64,000 nt of DNA from contig CM030718.1 in assembly GCA_017979445.1 (NCBI GenBank), positions 22,687,021 through 22,751,020 of the forward strand, given 5' to 3'. The notes beneath the pieces were generated by a model. The model saw nothing but the letters and a program-made list of their open reading frames with translations, did not search any database and was not told the origin of the DNA. Positions 35,226-47,000 of this stretch are shown here, one piece after another (the first letter of the stretch is position 1; every line of letters begins with the position of its first letter). Source of the DNA: Akebia trifoliata (lineage: Eukaryota > Streptophyta > Magnoliopsida > Ranunculales > Lardizabalaceae). The translations under genes were made by a program, and so were the position numbers.

Positions 35226-35565
35226 CTAATCTTGGGCTCACCTTTTGGCATTCAAAAACATGATCGGATGCTTCAATATTATAGTGGACAAAAATATATG
35301 AACTTTAAAAATACAAATCCCAAAAAAATAGTTATTTTTCACTATTGTATTTCAATTTTTAGTTTGAGAGTTATTTGAAAGTTCAGTAGCCATCAATTTT
35401 CAAAAACTTTGATTAAACTCCAAAAAAAATTTATTTCTTGAATTTTATTTTTTGATGAGTTTTTTAATAAAACTTAGAGGGTTGTGATAGTGTTGGATTG
35501 GTGATGTCGTTATCCATATGAGTAAAAAAAACCTTAGTAAGGATTAAAATCTTATTACGTTAGTA
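35226..35565. mobile_element. TTAGTAAG-family MITE, copy B2
   Basis: Begins GGGCTCACCTTTTGGCATTC and ends CCTTAGTAAGGATTAAAATC, TTATTACGTTAGTAAG. The core GGACAAAA.TA..TGAACTTT and GTGTTGGATTGGTGATGTCG matches the other copies in reverse orientation. The left terminal 30 bp are missing. Confidence 0.7.
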
Positions 35566-36687
35566 AGACAAGTGTTTTACTATTTCAATTAAATGTTTGG
35601 ATTTGAATTTAATTTATAAAGAGTATAAGAATTATAAACAAAATTAAGATGGAGAGGGACTACCCTAAAAATATTCCAAGCAATCCTCCAATAGCATCGC
35701 GCGTTTACTATCCGTCAACAAATCGCACTCACGTGCATGTATCAAACAATTTCCTTGGTTTGAAAGATTGGTGGACGTTAGACCACCTCGCAAAAAATTC
35801 AGGAGACTCGGACTGGTGGTTACTACCAATCCACGTGAAGCTCAGCTACTCCTATAGTCATCCTATCTTTTGCCATATATTCATGATTGAATTACAAAAA
35901 TACCTGGCCCGATAATACCCTCTACATGTTTTGGTGAATATTTGAAATATTCCTATGTTTTCAAACTATCGCTTGACCTATGTCTTCTCTAATAGATTAA
36001 TGAAAATTACATAAATTCCCTCACCTTTAACCTTTGATTAAAAAAACCCCTTCATTTCATTTTCTTACTAGGGCAAAGTTGAAAATGCAAGATTAGGTTA
36101 GTCTCAAATATGAAACATGACTCTCAACAAGACTACTCAACATGACTCGCAAATGATCCAAGTTAGCAAAATTGGGTTGAGCCTTCTTGAGTTGTAATGG
36201 TGTCGATTTGTGTAATTCGATTATTAAACAGGTTGTGTTTAGATTAAGAACATCAACTTGTTTGAACCTATTTAATTATACTGTCATTAACGTGTCATGT
36301 AGACCCAAATACAATCCAATCTCATATATAATTCATTTAAATCACGGAATACAAATTAAGTAAATTATAATCATATTGACTCACATACAATCCAATCAAA
36401 CCCTATTAAGAAGTTTATAAACATATTATAATATTGTCGTGTTCACAAGTTATGTGTGTCAACCTAAATGCAACAGAACCTAACCTGTTTATTAAATAAG
36501 TTACATGAATTGTGTCAGGTTACCTATTTAAGAAAGGGAATTTTTTTTTAAAAGGTTAATTTTTAATTAATTATTAAAAAATTCAAAAAATTATTGAAAA
36601 CGATTAACACATTGAACTGTTCAATGTTTTTTCAATTTGCTTAGTTGTCCGACATTTTAGGATTCTTTTATATTTTAGTGGAAGGAG
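35566..36687. other. Intergenic DNA, no recognised gene
   Basis: An 88-codon open frame (35649-35915) begins MERDYPKNIPSNPPIASRVY; I recognise no family in it and see no splice context, so I do not call it a gene. Confidence 0.45.
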
Positions 36688-37012
36688 TAACGCTAGCCTA
36701 AGGGTCGTTGAGTTCACCTTGTGACATCCAAAAACATTATCTAATGCCTCAGGAATGTAAAGGACAAAATCCAATGAACTTTAAAATTAAAAAGTTTATT
36801 TTTTTGTGTTAAATTTAAATTTGCAAGTTCAATGGGAATTTAGTAGTTGTCCATTTTAAAATCTTGGGTCAAGTCCAAAAATCCTTTCTTTTTTTTTTTC
36901 ATCTTGGTTTTTCCACGAAATCTAGAGGTGTGTAGTGTTGGATTGTCAATTTTGTAATTCATCTAAGGTTAACGACTCCTAGTAACATATCATTAATAAG
37001 GAAAGTATTTTT
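36688..37012. mobile_element. TTAGTAAG-family MITE, copy C
   Basis: Starts GCTAGCCTAAGGGTCGTTGA, has TTCACCTTGTGACATCCAAA and GTGTTGGATTGTCAATTTTG, and ends near CTCCTAGTAACATATCATTA. Both terminal arms are eroded. Confidence 0.65.
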
Positions 37013-37148
37013 TATTACAATGCACATACTCTCAGCCAACTCCCCTTAGCATTTAGAAGATGTTGGAAAGGCTAGATGCTGGACAGTCCAGCGTATTTAA
37101 TTGGTGGGGCTTGTAATTTTTGTAAATTTCTTTTACAATTAATTAACT

Positions 37149-37560
37149 TTTTGTTAAAACAAACCTACAGATCTGAAGTATAAATTAAACAAGAATACAT
37201 AAACAATCACACAAGACACAAGATATATGTAGTTCAGTCAGAATTAACCTACGTCCACGAGCGAAAGTAGTAGTTTCACTATATTAATCAATCAAAGAAC
37301 CAGCTTATAACCTTCCTCTACCTCTTGTATCTCTTTAATAATGTGGGTAGGATTTCTTCTCTTTCTTACACCCTAAGAAAGAACCCTAAAAATACCCTTT
37401 ATATACTTAGGATTACATAGAGGATAGAACAGATCGAATCAAAACCCAAATCAAATGGATCCAAAATTTCGGCCAGGGGGTAATACAAGTCATTAACGGA
37501 TCATCAAGAATCCGGGTTGAATTCATGACAACTCTCCAACATAAAAAATAGAAGATATAA
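37149..37560 (-). repeat. LTR-like remnant
   Basis: On the minus strand it starts near TGTTGGAGAGTTGTCATGA and includes CGTGGACGTAGGTTAATTCT and ACTACATATATCTTGTGTC. The 'ACGTAGGYxxxxxxCGAACCACGTA' style is typical of plant LTR R-U5 regions. No target duplication was verified. Confidence 0.35.
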
Positions 37561-37644
37561 CTCAACACTTTTTAAAAAAAGTGATTATCCTTTTAATAAA
37601 TGAGTTGAATTCAGTTGTAAGATTTTGATACGTGCTAACATAAC

Positions 37645-37877
37645 CATGGTTTTAAAACTTGTCTGAGACTGAGACATATCGTCCAAGTTAACTCAGTATC
37701 GGAGCTGAATGAGACCAACTCACAAGTCACTTTTTTTTTATCAAGATTTAATACCTCACGTTCAATTTTTTTATTTTTTAAAAACTAGACGTCTCAAACA
37801 TATCAGATAACTCGTCCAAAACAACTTGGTATCGAGCCTAGACAAGACGAGACGCAAAACCGAGTTTTAAAACCATG
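37645..37877. mobile_element. hAT-type MITE with perfect 8-bp target duplication
   Basis: Inverted ends CATGGTTTTAAAACTTGTC and GAGTTTTAAAACCATG; flanks AACATAAC at 37637-37644 and again at 37878-37885. 233 bp, no open frame. It lies about 460 bp upstream of the CHI start codon, in promoter range. Confidence 0.9.
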
Positions 37878-37885
37878 AACATAAC

Positions 37886-38295
37886 AGCCCTTGTACGAGG
37901 ACGATCAAACAAAAAAATACTCGATTTTTTCTTCTTATGTCCACCTAATTTTCAAGATTGAGAAATAAGAAGTTAAGGTGAAGGAAAAGTTGAGTCGCTT
38001 TGAGGCAACCCTAGACCTCCAAGTCAGATAAAGTAAAGGATAAATTATGATGCCTTTATTCAATACCACATCCCCTATTTATATAGGACTCTTTGGCAAC
38101 AACTTCGTAAAAAGAGCAGTAAAAAAAAACCTACAAAACAGTAACAAGTAGACTTTTATTATCAACAACTTTGACAAACTACATTAACTCCAACTAATTC
38201 TCTACCATTCAGCTTGAGCAGTGGCATTTTGGTTATTGACTCCAAATACTAGGGCAATAAACAGAGTCCTTACTTATTTCTATTAGATACCAGAA
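37886..38295 (+). promoter_or_regulatory. Chalcone isomerase promoter region
   Basis: Immediate upstream region of CHI. A TATA-like CTATTTATATAGGACTC lies near 38080-38096, about 250 bp before the ATG. Whether this is the used promoter cannot be decided from sequence. Confidence 0.35.
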
Positions 38296-38341
38296 GGAGA
38301 GAGAGAGAGAGAGAGAGAGAGAGTGAGAGAGAGAGAGAGAG
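38296..38341. repeat. (GA)n microsatellite in the CHI 5' leader
   Basis: Twenty-plus GA units with one GT interruption, ending at the base before the CHI start codon. Probably transcribed as the 5' untranslated region; length could vary between alleles. Confidence 0.9.
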
Positions 38342-41300
38342 ATGGCTCTGGAGCGGGTTGTCTCGGAATTGCAAGTCGAAGATTACGTATTCCCATCAAC
38401 CGTAAAACCACTCGGTTCAACCAACACCTTGTTTCTTGGTGGCGCAGGTCTTAACCTTCGCACCTTCCGTTCAATATAGTAACAAGCAGGCATTAATATT
38501 AGTCTTTGGTTTTTTTCTAGAGATTATATTGGCACACCAACTTTTACTTACAACACAACAATCAGTCGATCATTTTAAGATTAAAAGGTTGTCTGCACAT
38601 AGATTGGTTTGTTATAAGCAAATGTTTTGTGTTTTAATCTAATAGTACGCCGATTTGGTTATTTTGCGCAGGGGTGAGGGGTTTGGAAATCCAAGACAAG
38701 TTTATCAAATTTACGGCTATAGGCGTTTACTTGGAAGAAAAAGCCATTCCGTTTCTTGCCGTTAAATGGAAAGGCAAATCTGCTGATGATTTAACGGATT
38801 CCGTGGATTTCTACATGGATATCGTTACAGGTAAGTGACTGAATCCTCAAACGATGTTTTACGATCTTCATCAAATGAACGGTTGAGATGGGAGGTTGTT
38901 TTACGACCTCTTTAAAGCTAATTCTAAAGAAGATAAAAGATTAATAATGTCACTTTGCTTTCATTATCTAACTTCCAACTACTTTTTACGCTGTTTTTCA
39001 GAGCCACGACTGAGATAGGTTTTAAATGAGAGTTACTATTGACACACCAACTTTTGCTAATGCCATATAGGTTCCTATTAAAAAATTGTGCAAAGTTGGT
39101 GGGGGTGTTAGTGAAAGTTGGTGTGGTAATAGCAGATCCCTGTTAAAAATCCTATTGTTTTGGGAAATTTTTATTGACATGCCATGAAACTCTAAGGCCC
39201 TCCAATTTTTAGGAACATCTCTAAAAATAAAATTGCAGGCACTCCTTTCACTTTCCAATGATTTCGATGACTCAAGAGGAGGAGAATCAACGAAAATGGA
39301 GGAAGAGGAGAAGAAGAAGAAGAAAACAAAAAAGAGGGAAAGAGATTGGAGGAGGAGGAGGAGTGCCATGAATTTTTTTTTTTTCTCTTTTACTTTGGCC
39401 CACCCTTAGAGTTTCATGGCGTGTCAATATAACTTCCCAATGATTTTCTAACTCTAAATTTTCCCTACTCGATTGACGTGGCAAGGGCATAGAATTATTG
39501 ATATTTTCCTTGTTTATCTCGAAGAAAAAGATTTATGGTTCTTTTCTCTTGCAACGTCGGTCAAGTATAGATTGAGTGAAAAAAATTTAGTCACACAATC
39601 ACGACTCTTTTGAAAACAACGGATTTGTTTGTTATTCGGTATATACTCGAGAATTAAATAAAATAAGATTGATCGAGGTTTGTGTTGAACACAATGTCCT
39701 GAAGACAATTTTGTTCCACAACTTGGTGCCCACGATCAATGAACAATTGTCTCTTAGGATACAACAATATCACACGTGTAGAACCAGCACTTCAATCCAC
39801 ACGTCTAACGAATTGAACGCAAAGGTTATACTCTTAACGAATGCAAACGAGAAATCAGTATGCAAGCACGTTAAAATAGCAGAAAAGAGAAAAAAATTTG
39901 AATGAAAAAACTAAGGTCGAAATGACCTATTTATAGAATATTAAGAGACAAGGTGTCTCTTGCAAAAAAAAAAAAAGGAATTAAAGAGTGCCCAAGCCCA
40001 ACACGTAAAGCCAAATTGTCGAAATTTGCAAACCCCCCCCCCCTGCGCACGCATTCAGACCTTTTTTTGGACCAATGGATTAAATTCTTCTTGAGCCCAT
40101 AGGGCTCTTGTGCGCGTGTGTGAGCTTATATAAGTCTCTCTCTCATATACACTTAAGTGATATGAGAAGTTATATATAAAAACTAGACAATTTTCTTATT
40201 CCTATTCGATGTGGGACTAAAGAGTTTCACTAATAAACTCAATAGTTCTACAATCCACATATAATAAATCATGGTTAGTAAGGGTTATTTGGAATCGTTT
40301 TTTCATTCACTCAAAATAAATTTTAGACAACTAAATACATGAAATTAATCTCTTTAATGAGAAGAATAAGTTTTCAAGTGGTCTCGTCTCAAATAAATTG
40401 TGGAACCCACTTAAATCGTAGCTCAAATAAACCCACTCGATCACAAAAATTTAGAAAAACTAAATTTTTTCCAACATTGTTAACGTGTGGGCATAGTAAC
40501 AAAAAACTACGATTTTTTTAGAGGAAAAATAAAATCACGCATCTTACATCTTTGATGATTAAAATGAATAAAAAATGCGAATTTTTCATTTGTGTCAGAA
40601 AATACCATTTTATTCTTTTTCATTTTTTACTTTTTATTTTTTACAAGGAAAAAAAATAAACACTTTTTGCATTTTTTTTCAATGTGAGATTTGATACATA
40701 GTAGAATTTGGCGAGTCATAAATGTAAAATATGGGATCTGGTGATAATAACTTGATTTTATTAATTTTCATTAAATAGATATATTTTTAAGTTTTAATAT
40801 ATATTTTTTTATTTTTTATTTTTATTGTTTTTTTCCTACCCCTCTCTCTTTTTCAACGTTTTTTTTCGAAATTTTCCCTTGCCAATTTAAACCCATACTC
40901 CTACTTTGTGACTATGCATGTGGGCACACGTTAAAGTTCAATAAATGCACTTAAGAAATTGAATTTTGTACTGAAATTAACCTTTAAAAAATTATTATTT
41001 TTACCAAAATACCCTCAGATTTCAATTACCAAAGTGTATTTATTGCACTTTATAGTTTGGTCTAGGGATACGTTAACAAAACCCTAAAAACCAAAGGGTT
41101 TTTTTTAGGAATCCCAAGGAGTATAATGTTTTTAGGAATCCCAGGAATATAATGAGTCCAACTATTCTTACTAAGTTAGAAAGTATTTCACGGCTAAAAT
41201 CATGATACGATGATTCAAGGTTGTTGAGGACAAAATTCTATGAATTTTGAAAAAAAAAAGATTATTTTCACTGTTGAATTTTAATTTGAAATTTGAAATT

Positions 41301-43161
41301 TAGGTGAAAGTTCAGTGTCCATCTATTTTCAAAACCTTAGATCAAGTCCAAAAGAATTTATTTTATTTTTTTAATCAAAGTTTTTCCACGAAATCAAGAG
41401 AGCTGTAGTGTTGGATCGCCAATGTGGTAATCCATTTCAGCAAAACGACCCTTATTAACAAGGCTTAAAATCTTGCTAAGTTAGTAAGGAAAGGATTAGT
41501 GATATGATATAGTATTTTATTTAGATACGTGTCCTACTCTTACCTCTATTTGTTGTTCTCCAAAAGAAATTTCACTTGTTAGGTACAAAGTATTTTACCA
41601 ATTTACAAGATTCCAACTAGTATTACTAACATAAGTAAAGGAAAAAAGTTCTAACTAAGACTCATCCATTGTCAAAACAAGTTCTCGAGATTCAAAATAA
41701 GACCTCAAGTTTGTAACAAATCTCGAGGCCATATTTTGACGGTGGATGAGCTTTAATAAGGTCTTTTTTCCTTACTAAGTTGGTCAGAAATGTGTTTTCT
41801 TTTAATAAAAAAAATATATATATGAATCCATGATTGGCTTTTTAATGGCGCCAAAGCTAAGTAAAATAGTTTTACTTTACTAAAGATGGCTAATTATAGA
41901 CTTTCAAGTGAAATTTTCTTTAAGAGAGAGTAATTGTTTCTCTGTTTTTTTTTTTTTTTTTTTTTTGGGTATCCCCACCCTTTGGGTGAGACTAATCCCA
42001 CGGTCGCATGCACCACCCTTTGAAAAGTCCTACGTGCAACTGGTTGAATAATTGTTAATAGAGTACAAAAAGTTAAAAAGAAATGAATATTGTTCTGAAA
42101 GCGCTCCACATCATAAGATTTTTTTGAACATTAACGATCTCTCATTGCCCGTACCAGCACTCACTTCACGCTTTGGTCACTAAGATTGAAATATGAGGAA
42201 ATCCAAATTTATTTAGAGAGCATTATCGATTTTCTAGAGATCAATATAAACTTCCTACGGATACATTTTTCTACGGGATCTTAATGAATTTTTCTATAGA
42301 TACAACTTGAACTTCTTTACCATTGGATTTAAGTATTTTACATAATGAACAAGGACAATGGGTAAAGAAGATTAAGGTGTCAAGCCTTTGATGAAAATGG
42401 TCAAATCCAAGGTTGATGAATAAGGTATCCATGGAAAGGCTGAACATCATCATCATCATTTACATCTTATCATGATTAATGGGATCGGCTTTGTGAATTA
42501 TATTTCATAAGTATTTATCTATCATGAACCATTTCTTCAATCAAGACATGTTCTTTAAAAATTAAAAATTAAAAATAAAAATTTAACATGTTTGATTATG
42601 AGATGTTTATCTGATGATGAAAAACAATGGATCTGACGCTCAAATTGTTCGATCTGGTTGAAGGTCCCTTCGAGAAATTCGTAAGGGTGACCATGATCTT
42701 GCCATTAACGGGTCACCAGTACTCAGAAAAGGTGACTGAGAACTGTGTCGCATATTGGAATGCTGTGGGAATTTACACTGAAGCAGAAGCCAAAGCTGTA
42801 GAGAAATTCAAAGAGGTCTTCAAGGAAGAAACCTTCCCCCCTGGATCTTCCATCTTGTTCACACAGTCCCCACTTGGAACTCTAACGGTACGACACCACC
42901 AAATCGTTACTTAGCTTATTCATTTATTGTCTTTATAATCTTTAGTTTTGTGTTTTTGTTTGTATGTGTGAAATGTAGATTGGATTCTCAAAAGATGGAT
43001 CCATACCTGAAGTGGGGAAGGCAGTTATAGAGAACAAACCATTGTCGCAGGCGGTGCTTGAGTCCATTATTGGAAAACATGGTGTCTCACCCGAAGCCAA
43101 GCAGAGTTTAGCAGTTCGAGTGTCTGAATTGCTGAAAGATGGATATGGGGAGAGAGCTTAG
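38342..43161 (+). CDS. CHI: Chalcone isomerase (type I chalcone-flavanone isomerase)
   Basis: CHI closes naringenin chalcone to (2S)-naringenin in flavonoid biosynthesis. Four exons fit canonical GT-AG sites and phase: 38342-38447, 38672-38830, 42664-42887, 42979-43161 (TAG at 43159-43161), giving 223 residues, the usual length. Landmarks: [87 protein letters not shown]. Known active-site positions are kept: Arg38, Thr50, Tyr108 and Asn115 (R36, T48, Y106, N113 in the alfalfa enzyme). Ser192-Ile193 at the specificity site marks type I, which uses 6'-hydroxychalcone rather than 6'-deoxychalcone. Intron 2 is 3,833 bp and full of MITEs and LTR debris. The gene looks intact. Start chosen because the frame runs straight from the first ATG after the GA tract. 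Confidence 0.96.
38522..38565. mobile_element. End fragment of a 'CACACCAACTTTTACT' MITE in CHI intron 1
   Basis: ATATTGGCACACCAACTTTTACTT matches the terminal arm seen at 39026, 43290, 46098 and 53470. Only one arm is present, so it is a truncated copy. Confidence 0.55.
39026..39138. mobile_element. 'CACACCAACTTTTACT' MITE in CHI intron 2
   Basis: Left arm AGTTACTATTGACACACCAA; right arm TGGTGTGGTAATAGCAGAT. 113 bp foldback, no frame. Confidence 0.7.
39161..39439. mobile_element. Foldback MITE in CHI intron 2
   Basis: Left arm TGGGAAATTTTTATTGACAT, GCCATGAAACTCTAAGG; right arm CCTTAGAGTTTCATGGC, GTGTCAATATAACTTCCCA. The inner part holds a GGAGGAGAA purine tract. No open frame. Confidence 0.8.
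39650..40260 (-). repeat. LTR-like remnant in CHI intron 2
   Basis: On the minus strand: TTTAGTCCCACATCGAATAG near 40220, a TATA-like TTATATATAACTTC and ACTTATATAAGC, and a leader with repeated purine words; the far end has TTCAACACAAACCTCG. The 'GTCCCACATCG' box followed by TATA is the same promoter layout as in the copia LTRs at 24714 and 30720. Likely a truncated copia LTR. Confidence 0.4.
40915..41084. mobile_element. Mutator-type MITE in CHI intron 2, copy 2
   Basis: Shares the arms CACGTTAAAGTTCAATAAATG and AAGTGTATTTATTGCACTTT and the right end CGTTAACAAAACCC with the element at 14864-15034. The left terminus is eroded and I see no clean target duplication. Confidence 0.7.
41155..41490. 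mobile_element. TTAGTAAG-family MITE, copy D, in CHI intron 2
   Basis: Left end CTATTCTTACTAAGTTAGAA; core CATGATACGATGATTCAAGG, GGACAAAATTCTATGAA, GTGTTGGATCGCCAATGTGG; right end AAAATCTTGCTAAGTTAGTA. Same orientation as copies B2 and C. Confidence 0.8.
41647..41768. mobile_element. Small foldback MITE in CHI intron 2
   Basis: Left arm AAGACTCATCCATTGTCAAAA, TTCTCGAGATT; right arm AATCTCGAGG, TTTTGACGGTGGATGAGCTTT. About 120 bp. Confidence 0.65.
41947..42030 (-). mobile_element. SINE 3' part in CHI intron 2
   Basis: On the minus strand: GCATGCGACCGTGGGATTAG, TCTCACCC...GGGGATACCC followed by a run of about 20 A. This is the tail form of plant Au-like SINEs. The tRNA-like head with boxes A and B is not visible, so it is 5'-truncated. 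Confidence 0.45.
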
Positions 43162-43285
43162 AGAGATTGAGAGGACACAATAGTGTGGAATAAGAGAGGA
43201 GAGACTAACTTGTCCAATATGAGTGTGGGATGAGAATTTCTTCTGTTTAGTATAGACTATGAAGTGGGCATTTCTTCTTGTTTAG

Positions 43286-43800
43286 AGAACTTCTATTGCC
43301 ACACCAGATTTTACTTTAACGCACCAATAGATGAAATTACACCTCAACACACCAATAAGATAAAGAGCCCTTATATGGATTAGAAGTTTTCGCATGAGCT
43401 GATTTTTTTTGTAGGAAGATCTCTATGGTGAAGAGAGATTTACAAAAACGTGATCAATTGCTGACAAATTTACAATTCCGGCTCATTGTTCATTTTAATT
43501 ACCACAACCTGAACGATAACGAATTCGGAAGTTTAAAGGGGCTATTTCACATGTTTAAAGTGACAATCTCACAAGTTTCGCTATTTTTAGCAAAATAATC
43601 ACTTTAAACCTGCGAAATTGTCACTTTAAAACCTCCGAATTTGTTATCGTTCACGTTTTGGTAATTAAAATAAACAATGAGCCGGAATCGCAAATTCGTT
43701 ATTGTTCATGTTTTTGGTGATTAAAATGAACAGTGTGTCAGCATCGTAAATTCGTCAAATTCAGCTCATGAGATGGTAATTCACCCTTTATAATACCCTT
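43286..43800. mobile_element. Large foldback MITE just 3' of CHI
   Basis: Outer left end AACTTCTATTGCCACACCAG belongs to the 'CACACCAACTTTTACT' group. Inside, two 60-bp arms pair closely: ATTCCGGCTCATTGTTCATT (about 43475) and AAACAATGAGCCGGAAT (about 43674), through CGAATTCGGAAGTTTAAAG / AAACCTCCGAATTTG. The right outer end is unclear. It begins about 125 bp after the CHI stop, so it may supply 3' UTR or polyadenylation sequence. Confidence 0.75.
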
Positions 43801-44058
43801 TTGATTCTTTAAAATGTGAAAATGGCCCAACCAAACATGTTTGAGTGCTACCAACAGAACATTGGTAAGAAAATAGAGCCTGGCAAAGGAAGGGTAGGTT
43901 ACAGATAAAGCAACAACATGAATACAACAATTGATACATTTGCAAACAAGGGAAGTACAAAAAAAAAAAAAAAAAAGCTGAAAAGTAAACTACACTGTGA
44001 ACAACATACCCTTAAGGGGTGTGTGATAATTTACATGGGAAGAGACAAGACAGTTAAG

Positions 44059-47000
44059 CTAATGTTGAGGTAGCCCTGGTCTCTTCTCCAACATTTCATA
44101 ATGAAGAACAAAGTTATCCTGCAACACGACAACACGATAAACTGAGTACTTTTAAAAAATAATATTTCAAAATAATTGGGAAGGTTTGTTACAAAGCCCA
44201 GACCTTGCGAATTGTTTCCCATGTGTTGGGATCAAAACAGTGGTAAGATCCTCTCTCGTATGTGCTCGTCTTTACAAGTGGTTCCATGTTTGGAACTCTA
44301 ATAAACCATAACCGGTGCTCTCTATGGTAGAACCACCCTCTAGTGTACCTGCAAAACAATGGTTAATGACGCTCTTAGTTGTTTTCATTCACACTTGGAT
44401 GTTAGATCATTTTGTCCCCACTGCCCTACACAACTATTTAACCAAGATGAACTAGGTACACTGCACATAAAAGTTTCCAAATAGTTGTTTCCATAGGTAT
44501 GCTGCAAATAAATCAATTTTATGAGTGCTCGGTTACACAATGCAAATGATTTGCATTGCAAAAAGTCAGCATGGATCACCTAAATTCTTTAAGAAATATC
44601 AGCAAATTATTTGGAGAAACATTTTCCTAAGTAACGATTTGAGCCTTACTAAGGGTCGTTTTGCTCAAATGGATTACCACCTCAGCAATCCAACACCACA
44701 GTCCTCTAAGTTGCTTTGAAAAAGTCAAATCCAAAACAAACAAAAAAATCGGAAAACAATTTTTTTTAAACTTGATCCAAGGTTTTGAAAATGGACGGTG
44801 GCTACCGAACTTCCACATAACTCCCAAACTTAAAACTGAAATTCAACGATGAAAAATAATTCTTTTTAGGAATTTTTTTTTTTCAAAGTTCATAGAATTT
44901 AATCCTCTGCAACACAGAAGCATTGGATCATGTTTTTGGATGCCACAAGTTGAGGCCAAGGACCCTTAGTGAGGATGAAATCCTTAGTAAGGCTAGCTGG
45001 ACTCAATCATTTGCAGCATAAAAAGTATGGCTAATCATTTGCAAAATTATTCAACTCCAACTTACATATTTCAAAATTACTAAAATATTCCTTATCAAAA
45101 AATAATCAAATTACAAAAATACCCTAAGTCCTTGTCACTGCAATATATACACAAAATTTTACAAAAACACCTGTCATCAAAGTTAGATTTTATTACATAT
45201 TAAAATTACAAAAATACCCCTCCACAGAGAAAATTTTAAATTACAAAAAATAGTCCTCGGTACTAGCTATAATAGCATGCATTTCAATTCAGAAAACTAC
45301 ATCTCATCAAAGATACATTTACTTGTATATTAAAATAACAAAAATACCCCTAAGAAATGTTTTTATAACAATATCGCTCGTCATAGGGTTTTGTAAATTC
45401 ATGTACTTGTTCTTGTAACAAGTACAGGAAGTATTTTATAGTTTGAATCATTTCTTTGATGATAGAATTTTGTAATTCTAGTATGTAAATATAGCAATAT
45501 TTTTGTAATGTATGTACGTTAATGTAGCAAGTTTATATTTAGGATACTTTTCTAATTTAAATAATTTATTTCCTAAGATCGAACAGGTTAAAGTAATTTC
45601 CACTTTTTATTTAACAATAAATCACTTCGAAATTTTTGTGTTACAAATATCAAGTTATCAACCAAACACGAAAAATGATTTATGAAGATATTTCCTGATG
45701 GCTACCAAGCAATAGTAAATTTTTCAACACAAAACATTTGCATTGCAAATGCAAATGATTTGTATGGTGTACCAAGCAGGGCCTACAAGATTTTTTGGGG
45801 AAAAAAAGTGTTTCTTGGTCTGAGACACCCGCACCCTTTACCTAAAAAAGAGATTTCTTTCTTGGAGTTCCACCAAGAAGAATTAAAAAAAAAGCATGGA
45901 TTCTTTACATGGGAACATTTCAAAACCTAATAATAATTGAGCAGCTATATAAAGAACAGAAGGTTTCATGAAGAGACGTACAGTTCATTAGCAGCGTACA
46001 ACTGGGCCTCATCTTTTGGCATACTGCAGGCACAACAGAAACATATTACCATCATTTAGCTAGCATTTAGAACTTCATGCCATAATAATTATAGATAGCT
46101 GCTATTGGCACCCCAACTTTTACTTATTACACCTCCAAATTTTTAATTATTCATCACATCCGAATTAAAGATTAAAACACACTTCAATTCTTTACATATA
46201 GAAATCTAGCACAAAAAAAAATAAAATATGAGAGCTTCTGTTGGCACCCCAACCTTAACTTATTCTCAACCATTCACTTATTTTCTTTATTTTTAATTCG
46301 GGTGTAATAAGTAAAGTTGGGGCCCCAATAGCAGCTATCTAATTAAAACAAATAGGTACAAAAAAGATGCAAACCTGTAAAAGATATAAAACAGTGTCTC
46401 CAGCTGGAACTTTGAAAAGTACCTTTGCTGCATCCACCAAAACAGAAATTAAAGTAAAAAAATGCTACAAGATCAAACAAATGTAACTCATACCAAGGGT
46501 CAGGAATAGCTCACATGTAGTTCGGGTGGTGGTTTCGCATAGTAACATTCAGGAACGTTATGCTCCAGGTCTATCTTGGCAGGCTCTTCGGACCATGGAG
46601 ACACAAATGTTTTGTGAAGGTTATCGGCTGCATTCAAATTTAGCCCAAGCGTTGTCAAATCAATCCCAAGTGCAAGGGATGTGAGGTCGGGATCACTCAT
46701 TCTTATGATACTTAACAAACCAAGCAACCCAAATCGATCGGGAGAAGCTTGTGCTGCTTGAATGGACTTCATGTTCTGATCTCTATATGTATGACTAGCA
46801 GCTGACATCTGTTGGAGGCGGAACTGTGCCTGGTTTTGCTGCTGTTGGTACTGCTGAATAAGCTGATCATACGAAACTGAATTCGGAGAGTTTAGTGGTC
46901 TTAATCCAATGCTAGATGGCCCGTTGGTCTGAACCTATGTGAAAACAAGAGAGAAGAGCACGACCAATTTTAGATTAAGGTACAGACAAAAAATAACACA

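Noticed and set aside
35649..35915. 88-codon frame MERDYPKNIPS...
   Set aside because: No recognised family, no supporting splice or promoter context; length is compatible with chance.
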